Below, piece by piece: positions 1-6,579 of a stretch of 6,771 nucleotides of DNA. The stretch covers positions 1-6,771 of the forward strand of contig JACPXN010000041.1 of the NCBI GenBank assembly GCA_016196515.1, in the 5' to 3' direction. Numbering within the stretch: the stretch's first letter is position 1; every line of letters begins with the position of its first letter. The notes beneath the pieces are model-generated. The model was not told the DNA's origin, did not search any database, and saw nothing but the letters and a program-made list of their open reading frames with translations. The stretch comes from Candidatus Omnitrophota bacterium (lineage in GTDB: Bacteria; Omnitrophota; Gorgyraeia; Zapsychrales; Fredricksoniimonadaceae). A program made the translations under genes and the position numbers.

Positions 1-140
1 CGCAGGTCTTTGAGGGTGATGGCCTCGCTGTTGACGATGGCGATGATGGTGTCATTCAAAGGTGCGGCCATCGCCGTTACGGCAGGAATAAGAAACACGA
101 GGGCCAAAATGAATTTAAACGCGCACGAGCGTGGGTTCAT
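1..140 (-). CDS. SurA/PpiC-family periplasmic peptidyl-prolyl isomerase/chaperone, N-terminus only
   Basis: The frame runs off the left edge, so only 46 codons are visible. The peptide starts MNPRSCAFKF and continues with a hydrophobic stretch (about residues 9-25) ending in small residues (VTAMAA), which is a good Sec signal peptide with cleavage near residue 26. The mature start, DTIIAIVNSEAITLKDL, matches the opening strand-helix of the SurA N-terminal domain (family pattern D+IVAVVN-E-IT--DL). SurA proteins escort outer-membrane proteins through the periplasm and usually carry one or two parvulin PPIase domains, which would lie outside this window. The chosen ATG at 140 lies inside the 3' end of mfd, overlapping it by 26 nt in another frame. 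No strong Shine-Dalgarno is visible, so expression probably depends on translational coupling. It could also be a PpiC/PrsA-type foldase, because the visible part cannot separate these. Confidence 0.65.
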   Translation of the reverse strand, partial: MNPRSCAFKFILALVFLIPAVTAMAAPLNDTIIAIVNSEAITLKDL

Positions 141-2094
141 CGGTCTTTGGCTCCAGTTCCTTTTTGAGATGTTCGATGGATTCTTTTAAAAGCCGGCAAT
201 ACAGGTCAAAACCGACGGATGTGATGAACCCGTGCTGTTGGGTGCCCAGCAGATTGCCCGCCCCCCGGATCTGCAAGTCGTTAAAAGCAATATGGAAACC
301 GGCACCCAGGTCGCTGTGCTTTTCAATGGCGCGCAAACGCTGTTTGGAGACCTCCGAAAGCGCCTGTTCGGGCGGCACGACCAGATAGGTATAGGCCTGG
401 ATGTCCAAACGGCCCACCCGGCCGCGCAATTGATGCAATTCGGCAAGGCCGAACTTGTCCGCGCCATTGACGATGAGCGTGTTGGCCAAAGGCACGTCAA
501 TGCCCGACTCAATGATCGTCGTGCAGACCAGGACATCGACCTCATGTTTGAGGAATTTTAACATAATTTCTTCCAGGATCCTACCGGACATTTGACCGTG
601 GGCCACCGCGACCCGGGCGCGCGGCGCCAGACGCCGCACGGCCTTTGCGATCGTATCGATATTGTCCACGCGGTTATGCAGGAAAAACACCTGGCCGCGA
701 CGTTTGAGCTCCCGCTCAATGGCCTCCTGGATCATGTCCTCATCGTTGCCGATGGCCTCCGGCCCCTCCGGGCCTATCGGCCCAACGGGCCGGGGGCCTA
801 TCGGGCCGTAAGCCCGGAGGGTCCTGGTCTCGACCGCGAGACGGTTGGTCGGCGGTGTTGAAATGACCGACATGTCCCGTGCGCCGCAAAGGGCCATATA
901 CAACGTGCGCGGGATGGGTGTTGCAGAGAGCGTCAGGACATCCGCCAAAAGGCGCAGATGTTTCAATTTTTCCTTGGATTTGACGCCGAAACGCTGTTCT
1001 TCGTCCACGATCACCAGTCCCAAGTCCCTGAAGTCCACGTCTTTGGATAAAAGCCGGTGGGTGCCGATGATGATGTCGACCTTCCCTTCTTTCAGGCCGC
1101 GGATGATGGCGGCTTGTTCATGTTTGGTACGAAAACGGCTGATCATGGCCACCTGCACCGGAAAATCCTTCAGCCGTTGCTGAAAATTGTAAAAATGCTG
1201 TTCGGCCAAAATCGTCGTCGGGACCAAAATCGCCACCTGTTTATGGTCCATGACCGCCTTGAACGCCGCGCGCAAGGCCACCTCGGTCTTGCCATAACCC
1301 ACGTCCCCGCAAATGAGCCGGTCCATGGGCTTGAGCGATTCCATGTCTCTTTTGGTTTCCACGGCCGCGCGCGCCTGGTCCGGGGTTTCCTGATAAGGAA
1401 AACGGGCTTCAAAGTCCTTCTGCCAGGGCGCGTCTTTGGAAAACGCGAACCCGGCCAATTGCGCGCGCAAGGCCTGGGTGCGCAGCATCTCGGCGGCCAG
1501 CATCCGCAATTTCTTTTCAACAGCCCGGCGGGTGGCTAGCCATTCTTTACTGCCCAATCGATTCAACTTCGCCGGACGTTTGGTGAAAGAAACGTATTTC
1601 TGCACCAGATGCACGTCATGGCGCGGGACGAACAGTTTGTCCCCTCCCTTATATTCGATGACGAGGTGCGGACGTTTCTGGTCGTCAACGTCGAATTCCC
1701 GGATGCCCAAAAAACGGCCGATGCCGTGGTTATTGTGGACGACATAATCGCCCCGCTGGATATCCACAAAATTGTTCAAAGGGGCTTCAGAGGAGAACGG
1801 AAAGGACTGTGCTTGAAACGGCAGGATGAGGACGATCCGGTGCCATTCAACGGCCTTGGCCGTCGCCGGATCAAAACCGGTGATGGCGCGGATGATATCG
1901 TCCTCAATGTCCAAACGCACCGGGACTTCAAAATTCAAAGGGAAAATATCCAGCACCCCGCCGCGATGGGCGAATTCGCCCTCCTTAAAGACCTTGGCCG
2001 CCCTGGTATAACCGAAGGCGACTAGATTGTGGAGGGCTTCCTCGATGTTGACCTTCTGGTCAACTAAAAATTCCAATGATTTGAACGCTACCAT
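115..2094 (-). CDS. mfd: Compact Mfd-type transcription-repair coupling translocase (659 aa), lacking most of the UvrB-like module and D7
   Basis: Mfd is an ATP-driven DNA translocase that dislodges stalled RNA polymerase and recruits UvrA. Domains visible: a fragment of the UvrB-like domain 1b (residues ~1-105, with GEFAHRGG at 38-45); an RNA-polymerase-interacting domain opening with RGDYVVHNNHGIGRF at ~113; motor domain 1 with Walker A GDVGYGKT (263-270), DEEQ box (364-367) and SATPIPRTLYMAL; motor domain 2 with TIIESGID (526-533) and QLRGRVGR (555-562); and the TRG-like segment with LQIRGAGNLLGTQQHG. Typical Mfd is about 1150 aa. Missing here are the first ~120 residues, the stretch between domain 1b and the RID (including D3), and the C-terminal D7, since the frame stops soon after the TRG region. 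The motor motifs are intact. ATG at 2094 overlaps the secDF stop by 7 nt; an in-frame GTG at 2112 is an alternative. Residues 430-449 are a repeat-derived insertion. The family call is firm, but full coupling function is uncertain. Confidence 0.9.
   Translation of the reverse strand: MVAFKSLEFLVDQKVNIEEALHNLVAFGYTRAAKVFKEGEFAHRGGVLDIFPLNFEVPVRLDIEDDIIRAITGFDPATAKAVEWHRIVLILPFQAQSFPFSSEAPLNNFVDIQRGDYVVHNNHGIGRFLGIREFDVDDQKRPHLVIEYKGGDKLFVPRHDVHLVQKYVSFTKRPAKLNRLGSKEWLATRRAVEKKLRMLAAEMLRTQALRAQLAGFAFSKDAPWQKDFEARFPYQETPDQARAAVETKRDMESLKPMDRLICGDVGYGKTEVALRAAFKAVMDHKQVAILVPTTILAEQHFYNFQQRLKDFPVQVAMISRFRTKHEQAAIIRGLKEGKVDIIIGTHRLLSKDVDFRDLGLVIVDEEQRFGVKSKEKLKHLRLLADVLTLSATPIPRTLYMALCGARDMSVISTPPTNRLAVETRTLRAYGPIGPRPVGPIGPEGPEAIGNDEDMIQEAIERELKRRGQVFFLHNRVDNIDTIAKAVRRLAPRARVAVAHGQMSGRILEEIMLKFLKHEVDVLVCTTIIESGIDVPLANTLIVNGADKFGLAELHQLRGRVGRLDIQAYTYLVVPPEQALSEVSKQRLRAIEKHSDLGAGFHIAFNDLQIRGAGNLLGTQQHGFITSVGFDLYCRLLKESIEHLKKELEPKTDEPTLVRV
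764..821. repeat. GC-rich palindrome inserted in frame within mfd, encoding a collagen-like GPIGP peptide
   Basis: The outer arms CCCTCCGGGC (764-773) and GCCCGGAGGG (812-821) are perfect inverted repeats. After a small internal loop a second stem, CGGCCC/GGGCCG, continues inward. Within it the 11-mer GGGCCTATCGG appears at 770-780 and again at 794-804, a period of 24 nt. On the coding strand this gives the 8-residue repeat GPIGPRPV-GPIGPEGP. It falls in the linker between the two motor domains of Mfd, where relatives run directly from a VREYD-like sequence into ELIREAI. The reading frame is kept, so the insertion is probably tolerated as a surface loop. Confidence 0.7.
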
Positions 2095-4292
2095 TTTTTC
2101 TTGCCATGCCACATCAAAAACAGCGGCGAAACGATATACACCGTCGAATAGGTCCCGAAGATAAACCCAAGGGCCAGCACCAAGGCGAAGGTGTTGAGCA
2201 CTTCCCCGCCGAAAAAATACAGGGCGAAAACGGACAAAAGGGTCACGAACGTGGTCAGGATGGTCCGTCCCAGGGTCTGGTTGATGCTCTCATTGATGAT
2301 CTCAAAGAGCATTTTATTGCGGGATTTGGGCACGTTCTCCCTCACACGGTCATAAATGATGATGGAATCGTTGATGGAATAACCGGCCACGGTCATAAGA
2401 GCGGTCACGACCAGCAGGTCCACCTGGCGGCCCATGAGGACCACCAGTCCCAGCGTGATCAACACATCGTGAAAAATGGCGATCACCGCCGCTGCCGCGA
2501 AATCGAAATACTTGAACCTGAAACCCACATAGATGAGCATGCCCAAAAGTGCCAGCACAATGGCATAGACGGCCTTGGTGCGCAAGGCCTGGCCCACGAC
2601 AGGTCCGACCTTCTCGATGCGCAAGACCGTAAACGCGTTGTCCGCTATTTTATTCTTAAAAATGGCCGTCACCTGCTCATGCGTGTCTTGCGGCGTGCGG
2701 ATGATCACGTTCTGCGGGGCGTTGGAAAATGTCTGGATAACGGCATGCCCCAATTTTTCTTCCTTGAACATCGCCCGCAGATCGTCCGCGGACACCGCCT
2801 TGGTGAACTTGAATTCCTGGATCTGTCCGCCGGCAAAATCAATCCCATAGGCCGCGTCTTTTTTCTGGAATAAATGCACCATGCCCGCGGTCAATAAAAC
2901 GGCGGAAAAAACAAAACAGATGTTTTTCTTGTTCAAAAAATTGAAATTGGGTTTGGTGAAAACGTGCATCATCGGCAACGCTTTGACAGCGCCCGAAGAG
3001 GTCAACCCGTTGAACATGGTGCGGGTGATGTAAATGGAGGTGAACAAACTGGCGATGAGACCTGTGGAAAGGGTCACGGCAAAACCCTTGATGGGGCCGG
3101 AACCGAATTGGAACAGCATGAAACCGGCGATCAAGGAGGTCACGTGCGAGTCAAGGATGGCGGACCATGCCCGTGCGTATCCGGCGCTGATCGCGGCGCT
3201 CAAAGGCCGCCCGTTGGCCAGCTCTTCGCGGATACGTTCATTGATGAGGACATTGGCGTCCACCGCCATGCCTAAGGTCAAAATGATACCGGCGATGCCC
3301 GGCAGGGTCAAGGTCACCTGCGAGTCAGGCATCAGAATATTGATCAAACCCATGCTGCCCAAGATCATCAGCAGGTTAACACCCAAGGCCAGGGAAGCGA
3401 TGAGGCCCCCGATAAAATAATAAACGGACATGAAGATGACGATCAAAATGCCGCCCAGGATCGTGGCCTTGACGCCGGCTTCAATGGAATCCTTCCCTAA
3501 TAAGGGATCGATCGTGCGCTCTTCTTCCACATGCATGGGAACAGGCAAGGCCCCGGCGCGCAGCGCCAAGGCCAGCAGGGACGCTTCTTCAAATTTGAAT
3601 TGGCCGGTGATCTCCGCGGTGCCGCTTAAAATGGGTTCACGGATATTCGGGGCGGACAACACTTCATTGTCCAGAACAATGGCCAGGCGCTCGTTGACAT
3701 GCGCACTGGTCAGATCGCCAAAGGCCTTGGCGCCCTCGGCGTTGAACGCAAGAGAGATCTTCGGCTGCATGCCGGTACTGTCAAAATCCACGTGGGCATC
3801 CTTGATCGCTTCTCCGCCCAGGGCCGCCTCCTTGGCCACCAGGACGCTTTGCCCGCCTTCTTTGTGCATTATTTTTAATTCATAGCCTTCGGGCACGTTG
3901 CCGGCCATGGCGTCCTTGAATTGTTGGGCATCGTCATTGACTAAATGGAATTCCAGGTGCGCCACGCGGCCGACCATTTCCAAGGCCTTGTTACGGTCGG
4001 TCACCCCGGGCAGTTGCACCAGGACCTGGTTTTCTCCCTGACGCTGGATCAGGGTTTCCCCGACGCCGATCCCGTCGAGGCGGTTACGCAAAACCTCTAT
4101 GGAACGCAGTACGGCATCGTTCTTGGCATTCTCATCGGCAAGATTGTCATTATCCACCTTCAAAACAAGGTGCATCCCGCCTTTTAAGTCCAGTCCCAGA
4201 TTGATGCGTTTGTGAATGGGAAAAAGACAGCCCAAAGAAACAGCGACAACCGCCAGAACGATCAATGTCCGTTTGCGCAGATCCGTGCTCAT
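2088..4292 (-). CDS. secDF: SecDF, fused Sec translocon accessory subunits SecD and SecF (734 aa)
   Basis: SecD and SecF are RND-family membrane proteins that use the proton-motive force to complete protein export through SecYEG from the periplasmic side. Here both are one polypeptide, as in Bacillus SecDF, of similar length. The SecD half (about 1-435) has a first membrane helix (about 9-26), the family motif GLDLKGG (33-39), a large periplasmic P1 region, then a membrane block with GMAVDANVLINERIREE (341-357), whose Asp345 corresponds to the proton-relay aspartate. The SecF half (from about 437) has its own first helix (NICFVFSAVLLTAGMVHLF), GIDFAGG (483-489), a short periplasmic domain and a second membrane block with GYSINDSIIIYDRVREN (from 637). 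ATG at 4292 is chosen because GGGAGG precedes it and the family motif follows at the expected distance. An upstream in-frame GTG at 4325 lies in a repeat. It follows yajC, as in many bacteria, and overlaps mfd by 7 nt. Confidence 0.96.
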   Translation of the reverse strand: MSTDLRKRTLIVLAVVAVSLGCLFPIHKRINLGLDLKGGMHLVLKVDNDNLADENAKNDAVLRSIEVLRNRLDGIGVGETLIQRQGENQVLVQLPGVTDRNKALEMVGRVAHLEFHLVNDDAQQFKDAMAGNVPEGYELKIMHKEGGQSVLVAKEAALGGEAIKDAHVDFDSTGMQPKISLAFNAEGAKAFGDLTSAHVNERLAIVLDNEVLSAPNIREPILSGTAEITGQFKFEEASLLALALRAGALPVPMHVEEERTIDPLLGKDSIEAGVKATILGGILIVIFMSVYYFIGGLIASLALGVNLLMILGSMGLINILMPDSQVTLTLPGIAGIILTLGMAVDANVLINERIREELANGRPLSAAISAGYARAWSAILDSHVTSLIAGFMLFQFGSGPIKGFAVTLSTGLIASLFTSIYITRTMFNGLTSSGAVKALPMMHVFTKPNFNFLNKKNICFVFSAVLLTAGMVHLFQKKDAAYGIDFAGGQIQEFKFTKAVSADDLRAMFKEEKLGHAVIQTFSNAPQNVIIRTPQDTHEQVTAIFKNKIADNAFTVLRIEKVGPVVGQALRTKAVYAIVLALLGMLIYVGFRFKYFDFAAAAVIAIFHDVLITLGLVVLMGRQVDLLVVTALMTVAGYSINDSIIIYDRVRENVPKSRNKMLFEIINESINQTLGRTILTTFVTLLSVFALYFFGGEVLNTFALVLALGFIFGTYSTVYIVSPLFLMWHGKKKW

Positions 4293-4294
4293 GT

Positions 4295-4303
4295 CCTCCC
4301 TTT
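4295..4303 (-). promoter_or_regulatory. Ribosome binding site of secDF
   Basis: The coding strand reads AAAGGGAGG followed by AC and then ATG at 4292. This purine-rich Shine-Dalgarno lies just downstream of repeat copy A and sets the start at MSTDLRK rather than at the in-frame GTG inside the repeat. Spacing from GGAGG is short (2 nt), while spacing from AAGGG is about 5 nt. Confidence 0.75.
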
Positions 4304-4309
4304 CTAGAA

Positions 4310-4387
4310 TTAAGTACCCACCCACCGTAACCCTGCCTGCCGGTAGGCAGGCTTAATTAATTCGGGTTACGGTGGGTGTCTACATAA
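4310..4387 (-). repeat. 78-bp MITE-like palindromic element, copy A (yajC-secDF junction)
   Basis: Terminal inverted arms of 24 bp (4310-4333 and 4364-4387) match at 21 of 24 positions, beginning TTAAGTACCC and ending GTCTACATAA. Between them lie an internal 20-bp imperfect palindrome (4332-4351) and an AT-rich spacer containing TTAATTAA. The 78 bp are identical to copy B, and the identity extends 3 bp further left. Transcribed from the minus strand it would form a long hairpin. The right end supplies the last Met codon and TAG stop of yajC, and the left end stops just before the secDF ribosome site. No transposase is encoded, so any mobility would depend on another element. Confidence 0.9.
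4332..4351. repeat. Internal 20-bp palindromic unit of the 78-bp element (copy A)
   Basis: The plus strand reads CCTGCCTGCCGGTAGGCAGG, which is self-complementary except for one pair (T4344 opposite G4339). The same unit is at 5032-5051 in copy B and 6602-6621 in copy C. A perfect version is found as an extra insertion at 6645-6664, which shows that the unit occurs independently of this position in the element. Confidence 0.85.
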
Positions 4388-4673
4388 CTTCCGGTTTAAC
4401 CGCGTCGGCTTTGACCATGGCAATGGCCTCGCGGTCAAACTCGATGCGGGAATGCTCATCCACCCGGACCACCACGGTCTTGTCCTTGACAATGATGATG
4501 TGGCCGTGAATGCCGGAATTGGTGACCACCTCGTCGTTCTTCTTTAAATTCTCAAGCATTTGCTTGGTTTTCTTACGCCGCTGCTGTTCAGGCCTGAACA
4601 CCAGAAAATAAAAGATCCCGATGATGATCACATACGGGACCATCATGCTTGAAAAAGACGCCTGTTGAGGCAT
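4380..4673 (-). CDS. yajC: YajC, Sec translocon accessory membrane protein (97 aa)
   Basis: YajC is a small single-pass inner-membrane protein that associates with SecDF and the SecYEG translocase. The sequence shows the family layout: a short N-terminus, one membrane helix at about residues 11-26 (MVPYVIIIGIFYFLVF), the characteristic RPEQQRRKKTKQM cytoplasmic start, then a beta-rich domain with NDEVVTNSGIHGHI and a basic/acidic tail. Length is normal for the family. The start ATG at 4673 is preceded by AAAGGAT about 8 nt upstream. The final codon and stop (ATG TAG) lie in the end of repeat copy A, so the native C-terminus may have been altered by one or a few residues. The gene precedes secDF in the classical order with an 87-nt gap filled mainly by the repeat. 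Confidence 0.95.
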   Translation of the reverse strand: MPQQASFSSMMVPYVIIIGIFYFLVFRPEQQRRKKTKQMLENLKKNDEVVTNSGIHGHIIIVKDKTVVVRVDEHSRIEFDREAIAMVKADAVKPEVM

Positions 4674-4700
4674 AAATTATATCCTTTCGAATTTCCTGTA

Positions 4701-4748
4701 CGGGCGCAATTTATTGCGCCCACAAAGAGGGTTCGATCAATCGAACCC
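4701..4748 (-). repeat. Two-hairpin intergenic repeat between rpsP and yajC
   Basis: The 75-nt gap holds two perfect palindromes: GGGTTCGA-TCAA-TCGAACCC (4729-4748) and GGGCGCAA-TTTA-TTGCGCCC (4702-4719 with flanking C at 4701 and 4720-4721). Each would form an 8-bp stem with a tetraloop in the transcript. They are separated by a short T-rich link (TCTTTGT on the coding strand). The rpsP stop codon TAG abuts the first palindrome, as TAGGGGTTCGA. Neither hairpin is followed by a solid U-tract, so a strong intrinsic terminator is unlikely. A processing or mRNA-stabilising role, or a dispersed repeat without function, is more plausible. Confidence 0.7.
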
Positions 4749-4991
4749 CTACTTCGATTTCTTCATTAAACTGCGGACGGTATCGCTCATTTGCGCGCCC
4801 TTGGCCACCCAGGCCTCGAGTTTCGCCTTGTTGAGCGAAAACGCCGCGGGCTTCTTGGCCGGGTCGTAAAACCCTAGGATCTCCAAACTGCGGCCATCAC
4901 GGCCCTCTTGGCCGGCCATGGCCACGATGCGGTAATTGTAGGCCTTATTGGCGACCTTCCCTGATTTTTGCAACCGAATTCTGACTTCCAT
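4749..4991 (-). CDS. rpsP: Small ribosomal subunit protein bS16 (80 aa)
   Basis: S16 is a primary 16S rRNA-binding protein needed for 30S assembly. The protein opens MEVRIRLQKSGKVANKAYNYRIVAM, with the conserved basic beta strand and YRIV motif, continues with RDGRSLEILGFYDPAKKP (family pattern RDGR-IE-LG-YDP), and ends in the helix LNKAKLEAWVAKGAQMSDTVRSLMKK (family pattern W---GAQPSDTV--L). Length is normal. The ATG at 4991 is preceded by GAAAGGGG with a 4-nt spacer. In many bacteria rpsP heads an rpsP-rimM-trmD-rplS operon. Here none of those partners is adjacent, and the gene is placed between trpE and yajC. Repeat copy B lies directly upstream of its ribosome site, and a different repeat starts at its stop codon. 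Confidence 0.96.
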   Translation of the reverse strand: MEVRIRLQKSGKVANKAYNYRIVAMAGQEGRDGRSLEILGFYDPAKKPAAFSLNKAKLEAWVAKGAQMSDTVRSLMKKSK

Positions 4992-5009
4992 TTTTCCCCT
5001 TTCTTTGAA

Positions 5010-5087
5010 TTAAGTACCCACCCACCGTAACCCTGCCTGCCGGTAGGCAGGCTTAATTAATTCGGGTTACGGTGGGTGTCTACATAA
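5010..5087 (-). repeat. 78-bp MITE-like palindromic element, copy B (trpE-rpsP junction)
   Basis: All 78 bases are identical to copy A, and the identity extends 3 bp further left (5007-5009), with the two copies offset by exactly 700 nt. Here the element is entered by trpE in a reading frame that avoids the TAG, so trpE reads about 9 codons into it before stopping at TAA (5057-5059) in the TTAATTAA spacer. The left end lies 10 nt before the rpsP Shine-Dalgarno. The orientation relative to transcription is the same as in the other copies. Confidence 0.9.
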
Positions 5088-6574
5088 TTCGCCATTGCGA
5101 TGGCTTTGATCTGCGCCTTGGCTTTATGGACGGTTTCCCTACATTCTTTGGCCGGGTCGGAATCAGCGACGATGCCGGCCCCGGCCTGGACATAGGCCTT
5201 GTTGCCACGGACAACGATCGTCCGGATGGTGATGCACGTATCCAAATTTTTCGAAAAACTGAAATATCCGACCGCTCCCGCGTAGGGTCCGCGTTTGACC
5301 TTTTCCAAATCCTCGATGATCTCCATGGCGCGTATTTTAGGCGCCCCGGACACTGTGCCCGCCGGAAACGCCGCTTGCAAAACATCCAAAGCGTCCTTGT
5401 CTTTGCGCAAACGGCCCTGCACATTGCTGACAATATGCATGACATGGGAATATTTTTCCACGCCCATGAATTCTGAAAGCCGCACGCTTCCCTCCTCGCA
5501 CACGCGGCCAAGGTCATTGCGGCCTAAGTCCACCAGCATGACGTGTTCGGCCTTTTCCTTGGGGTCAGCCAGAAGGTCTTTTTTCAATGCCTCGTCTTGG
5601 GCGTCATCTTGACCGCGGGGCCTGGTGCCGGCGATGGGACGGGTCTCGACGAGGCCCTCTTCACAACGCACCAGCAGTTCGGGCGACGCGCCCACCAGAT
5701 GCAGGCCGTCAAAATTCAAATAGAACATATACGGCGACGGGTTTAAAGCCCTTAAAGAACGGTAGATGTCAAAAGGACTGACACGGGTGGGGACCTCAAA
5801 ACGCTGCGACAGGACGACCTGGATGATGTCCCCGGCCGTGATATGTTCCTTGGCCTTTTCCACCATGGCCTTGAAACGGCCGGGCGTGCAATTGGATCGG
5901 ACCGGTGATTTCACTTGAGAGGTCCTGGTTTTTTTCACGGCGAAGGGTTTGTTCAGATCACGGATGACAGCGTCAATGATCGTCATGGCCGCGTCATATT
6001 TGCGCGCCTTTTGCGCCGGGCTGTCCTTTGCAGAACAATGGACGCAGGAAACCGCCTTGATGGTATGGTGGCGATGGTCAAAAATGACCAGGTCCTTGGC
6101 CAGCACAAAAACCATATCCGGCAGGTCCAGATCATCTTTGGCTGTTTCCGGCAGGCGCTCAAAAAAACGCACGCAATCGTAACTTAAAAAACCGACCATG
6201 CCGCCGTAAAAACGCGGCAAAGACGGGACATGCACGGCCTGATAGTCCTTCATGAACTCCCTTAAAATATCCAAGGGGGACCCGTTGATCGTCCGCGTCT
6301 GACGGGCTGTTCTGTCTTTCCCCAAACAGATGATCCGGGCCTGACGGCCTTTGGTGCTGATGACAGTTTCGGGATCGCGGGCGATAAAAGAGAAACGGGC
6401 GAATTTTTCCTCACCCTCGACGGATTCCAGCAAAAAGGAATACCTGGACTTTCCCGCCAACTGCACATACGCCGACACCGGGGTCTGGCAATCCCCCAGC
6501 ACCTCTTTATACACGGGGACCAAATTGCCCTTGGCCGAGAGTTTTAAAAATTCCTGTTTAGATAAAAAATCCAT
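5057..6574 (-). CDS. trpE: Anthranilate synthase component I (505 aa)
   Basis: TrpE converts chorismate to anthranilate, using ammonia supplied by the TrpG glutamine amidotransferase, in the first step of tryptophan synthesis. The N-terminal domain has the LLES feedback-inhibition motif (SFLLES, 46-51), which indicates tryptophan sensitivity. The chorismate-binding domain shows RPIAGTRPRG (312-321), a DLGRNDLGRV segment (about 350), GTVSGAPK (406-413), GPYAGAVGYFSF, TCITIRT and the C-terminal AGAGIVADSDPAKECRE. Length is typical. The start is ATG 6574 (MDFLSKQEFLKL), six bases from repeat copy C; an in-frame GTG at 6595 lies inside the repeat and is unlikely. No clear Shine-Dalgarno is visible. 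The last nine residues (YVDTHRNPN) are encoded by repeat copy B. No trpG or other trp gene is visible in the window. TrpE is preferred over PabB because of the LLES motif and overall pattern. Confidence 0.95.
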   Translation of the reverse strand: MDFLSKQEFLKLSAKGNLVPVYKEVLGDCQTPVSAYVQLAGKSRYSFLLESVEGEEKFARFSFIARDPETVISTKGRQARIICLGKDRTARQTRTINGSPLDILREFMKDYQAVHVPSLPRFYGGMVGFLSYDCVRFFERLPETAKDDLDLPDMVFVLAKDLVIFDHRHHTIKAVSCVHCSAKDSPAQKARKYDAAMTIIDAVIRDLNKPFAVKKTRTSQVKSPVRSNCTPGRFKAMVEKAKEHITAGDIIQVVLSQRFEVPTRVSPFDIYRSLRALNPSPYMFYLNFDGLHLVGASPELLVRCEEGLVETRPIAGTRPRGQDDAQDEALKKDLLADPKEKAEHVMLVDLGRNDLGRVCEEGSVRLSEFMGVEKYSHVMHIVSNVQGRLRKDKDALDVLQAAFPAGTVSGAPKIRAMEIIEDLEKVKRGPYAGAVGYFSFSKNLDTCITIRTIVVRGNKAYVQAGAGIVADSDPAKECRETVHKAKAQIKAIAMANYVDTHRNPN

Positions 6575-6579
6575 AAAAA

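Noticed and set aside
115..2094. mfd as a pseudogene
   Set aside because: Although short, it has an uninterrupted frame, intact motor motifs and overlapping neighbours at both ends, which fits a compact working protein better than decay.
2106..2873. Long plus-strand open frame (255 aa) opposite secDF
   Set aside because: Its product is rich in His, Gln and Asp without any recognisable motif, and it is antisense to a firmly identified gene. It is a frame shadow.
4293..4325. Upstream in-frame GTG (4325) as the start of SecDF, giving an extra MGGYLILERED
   Set aside because: The GTG lies inside repeat copy A, and a purine-rich Shine-Dalgarno precedes ATG 4292, which also gives the normal SecD N-terminus.
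4673..4683. TATAAT-like sequence just before yajC (coding strand GATATAATTATG) as a promoter -10 box
   Set aside because: It lies between the Shine-Dalgarno and the start codon, so transcription would begin inside the gene. No -35 partner is evident, and AT-rich spacers are common there.
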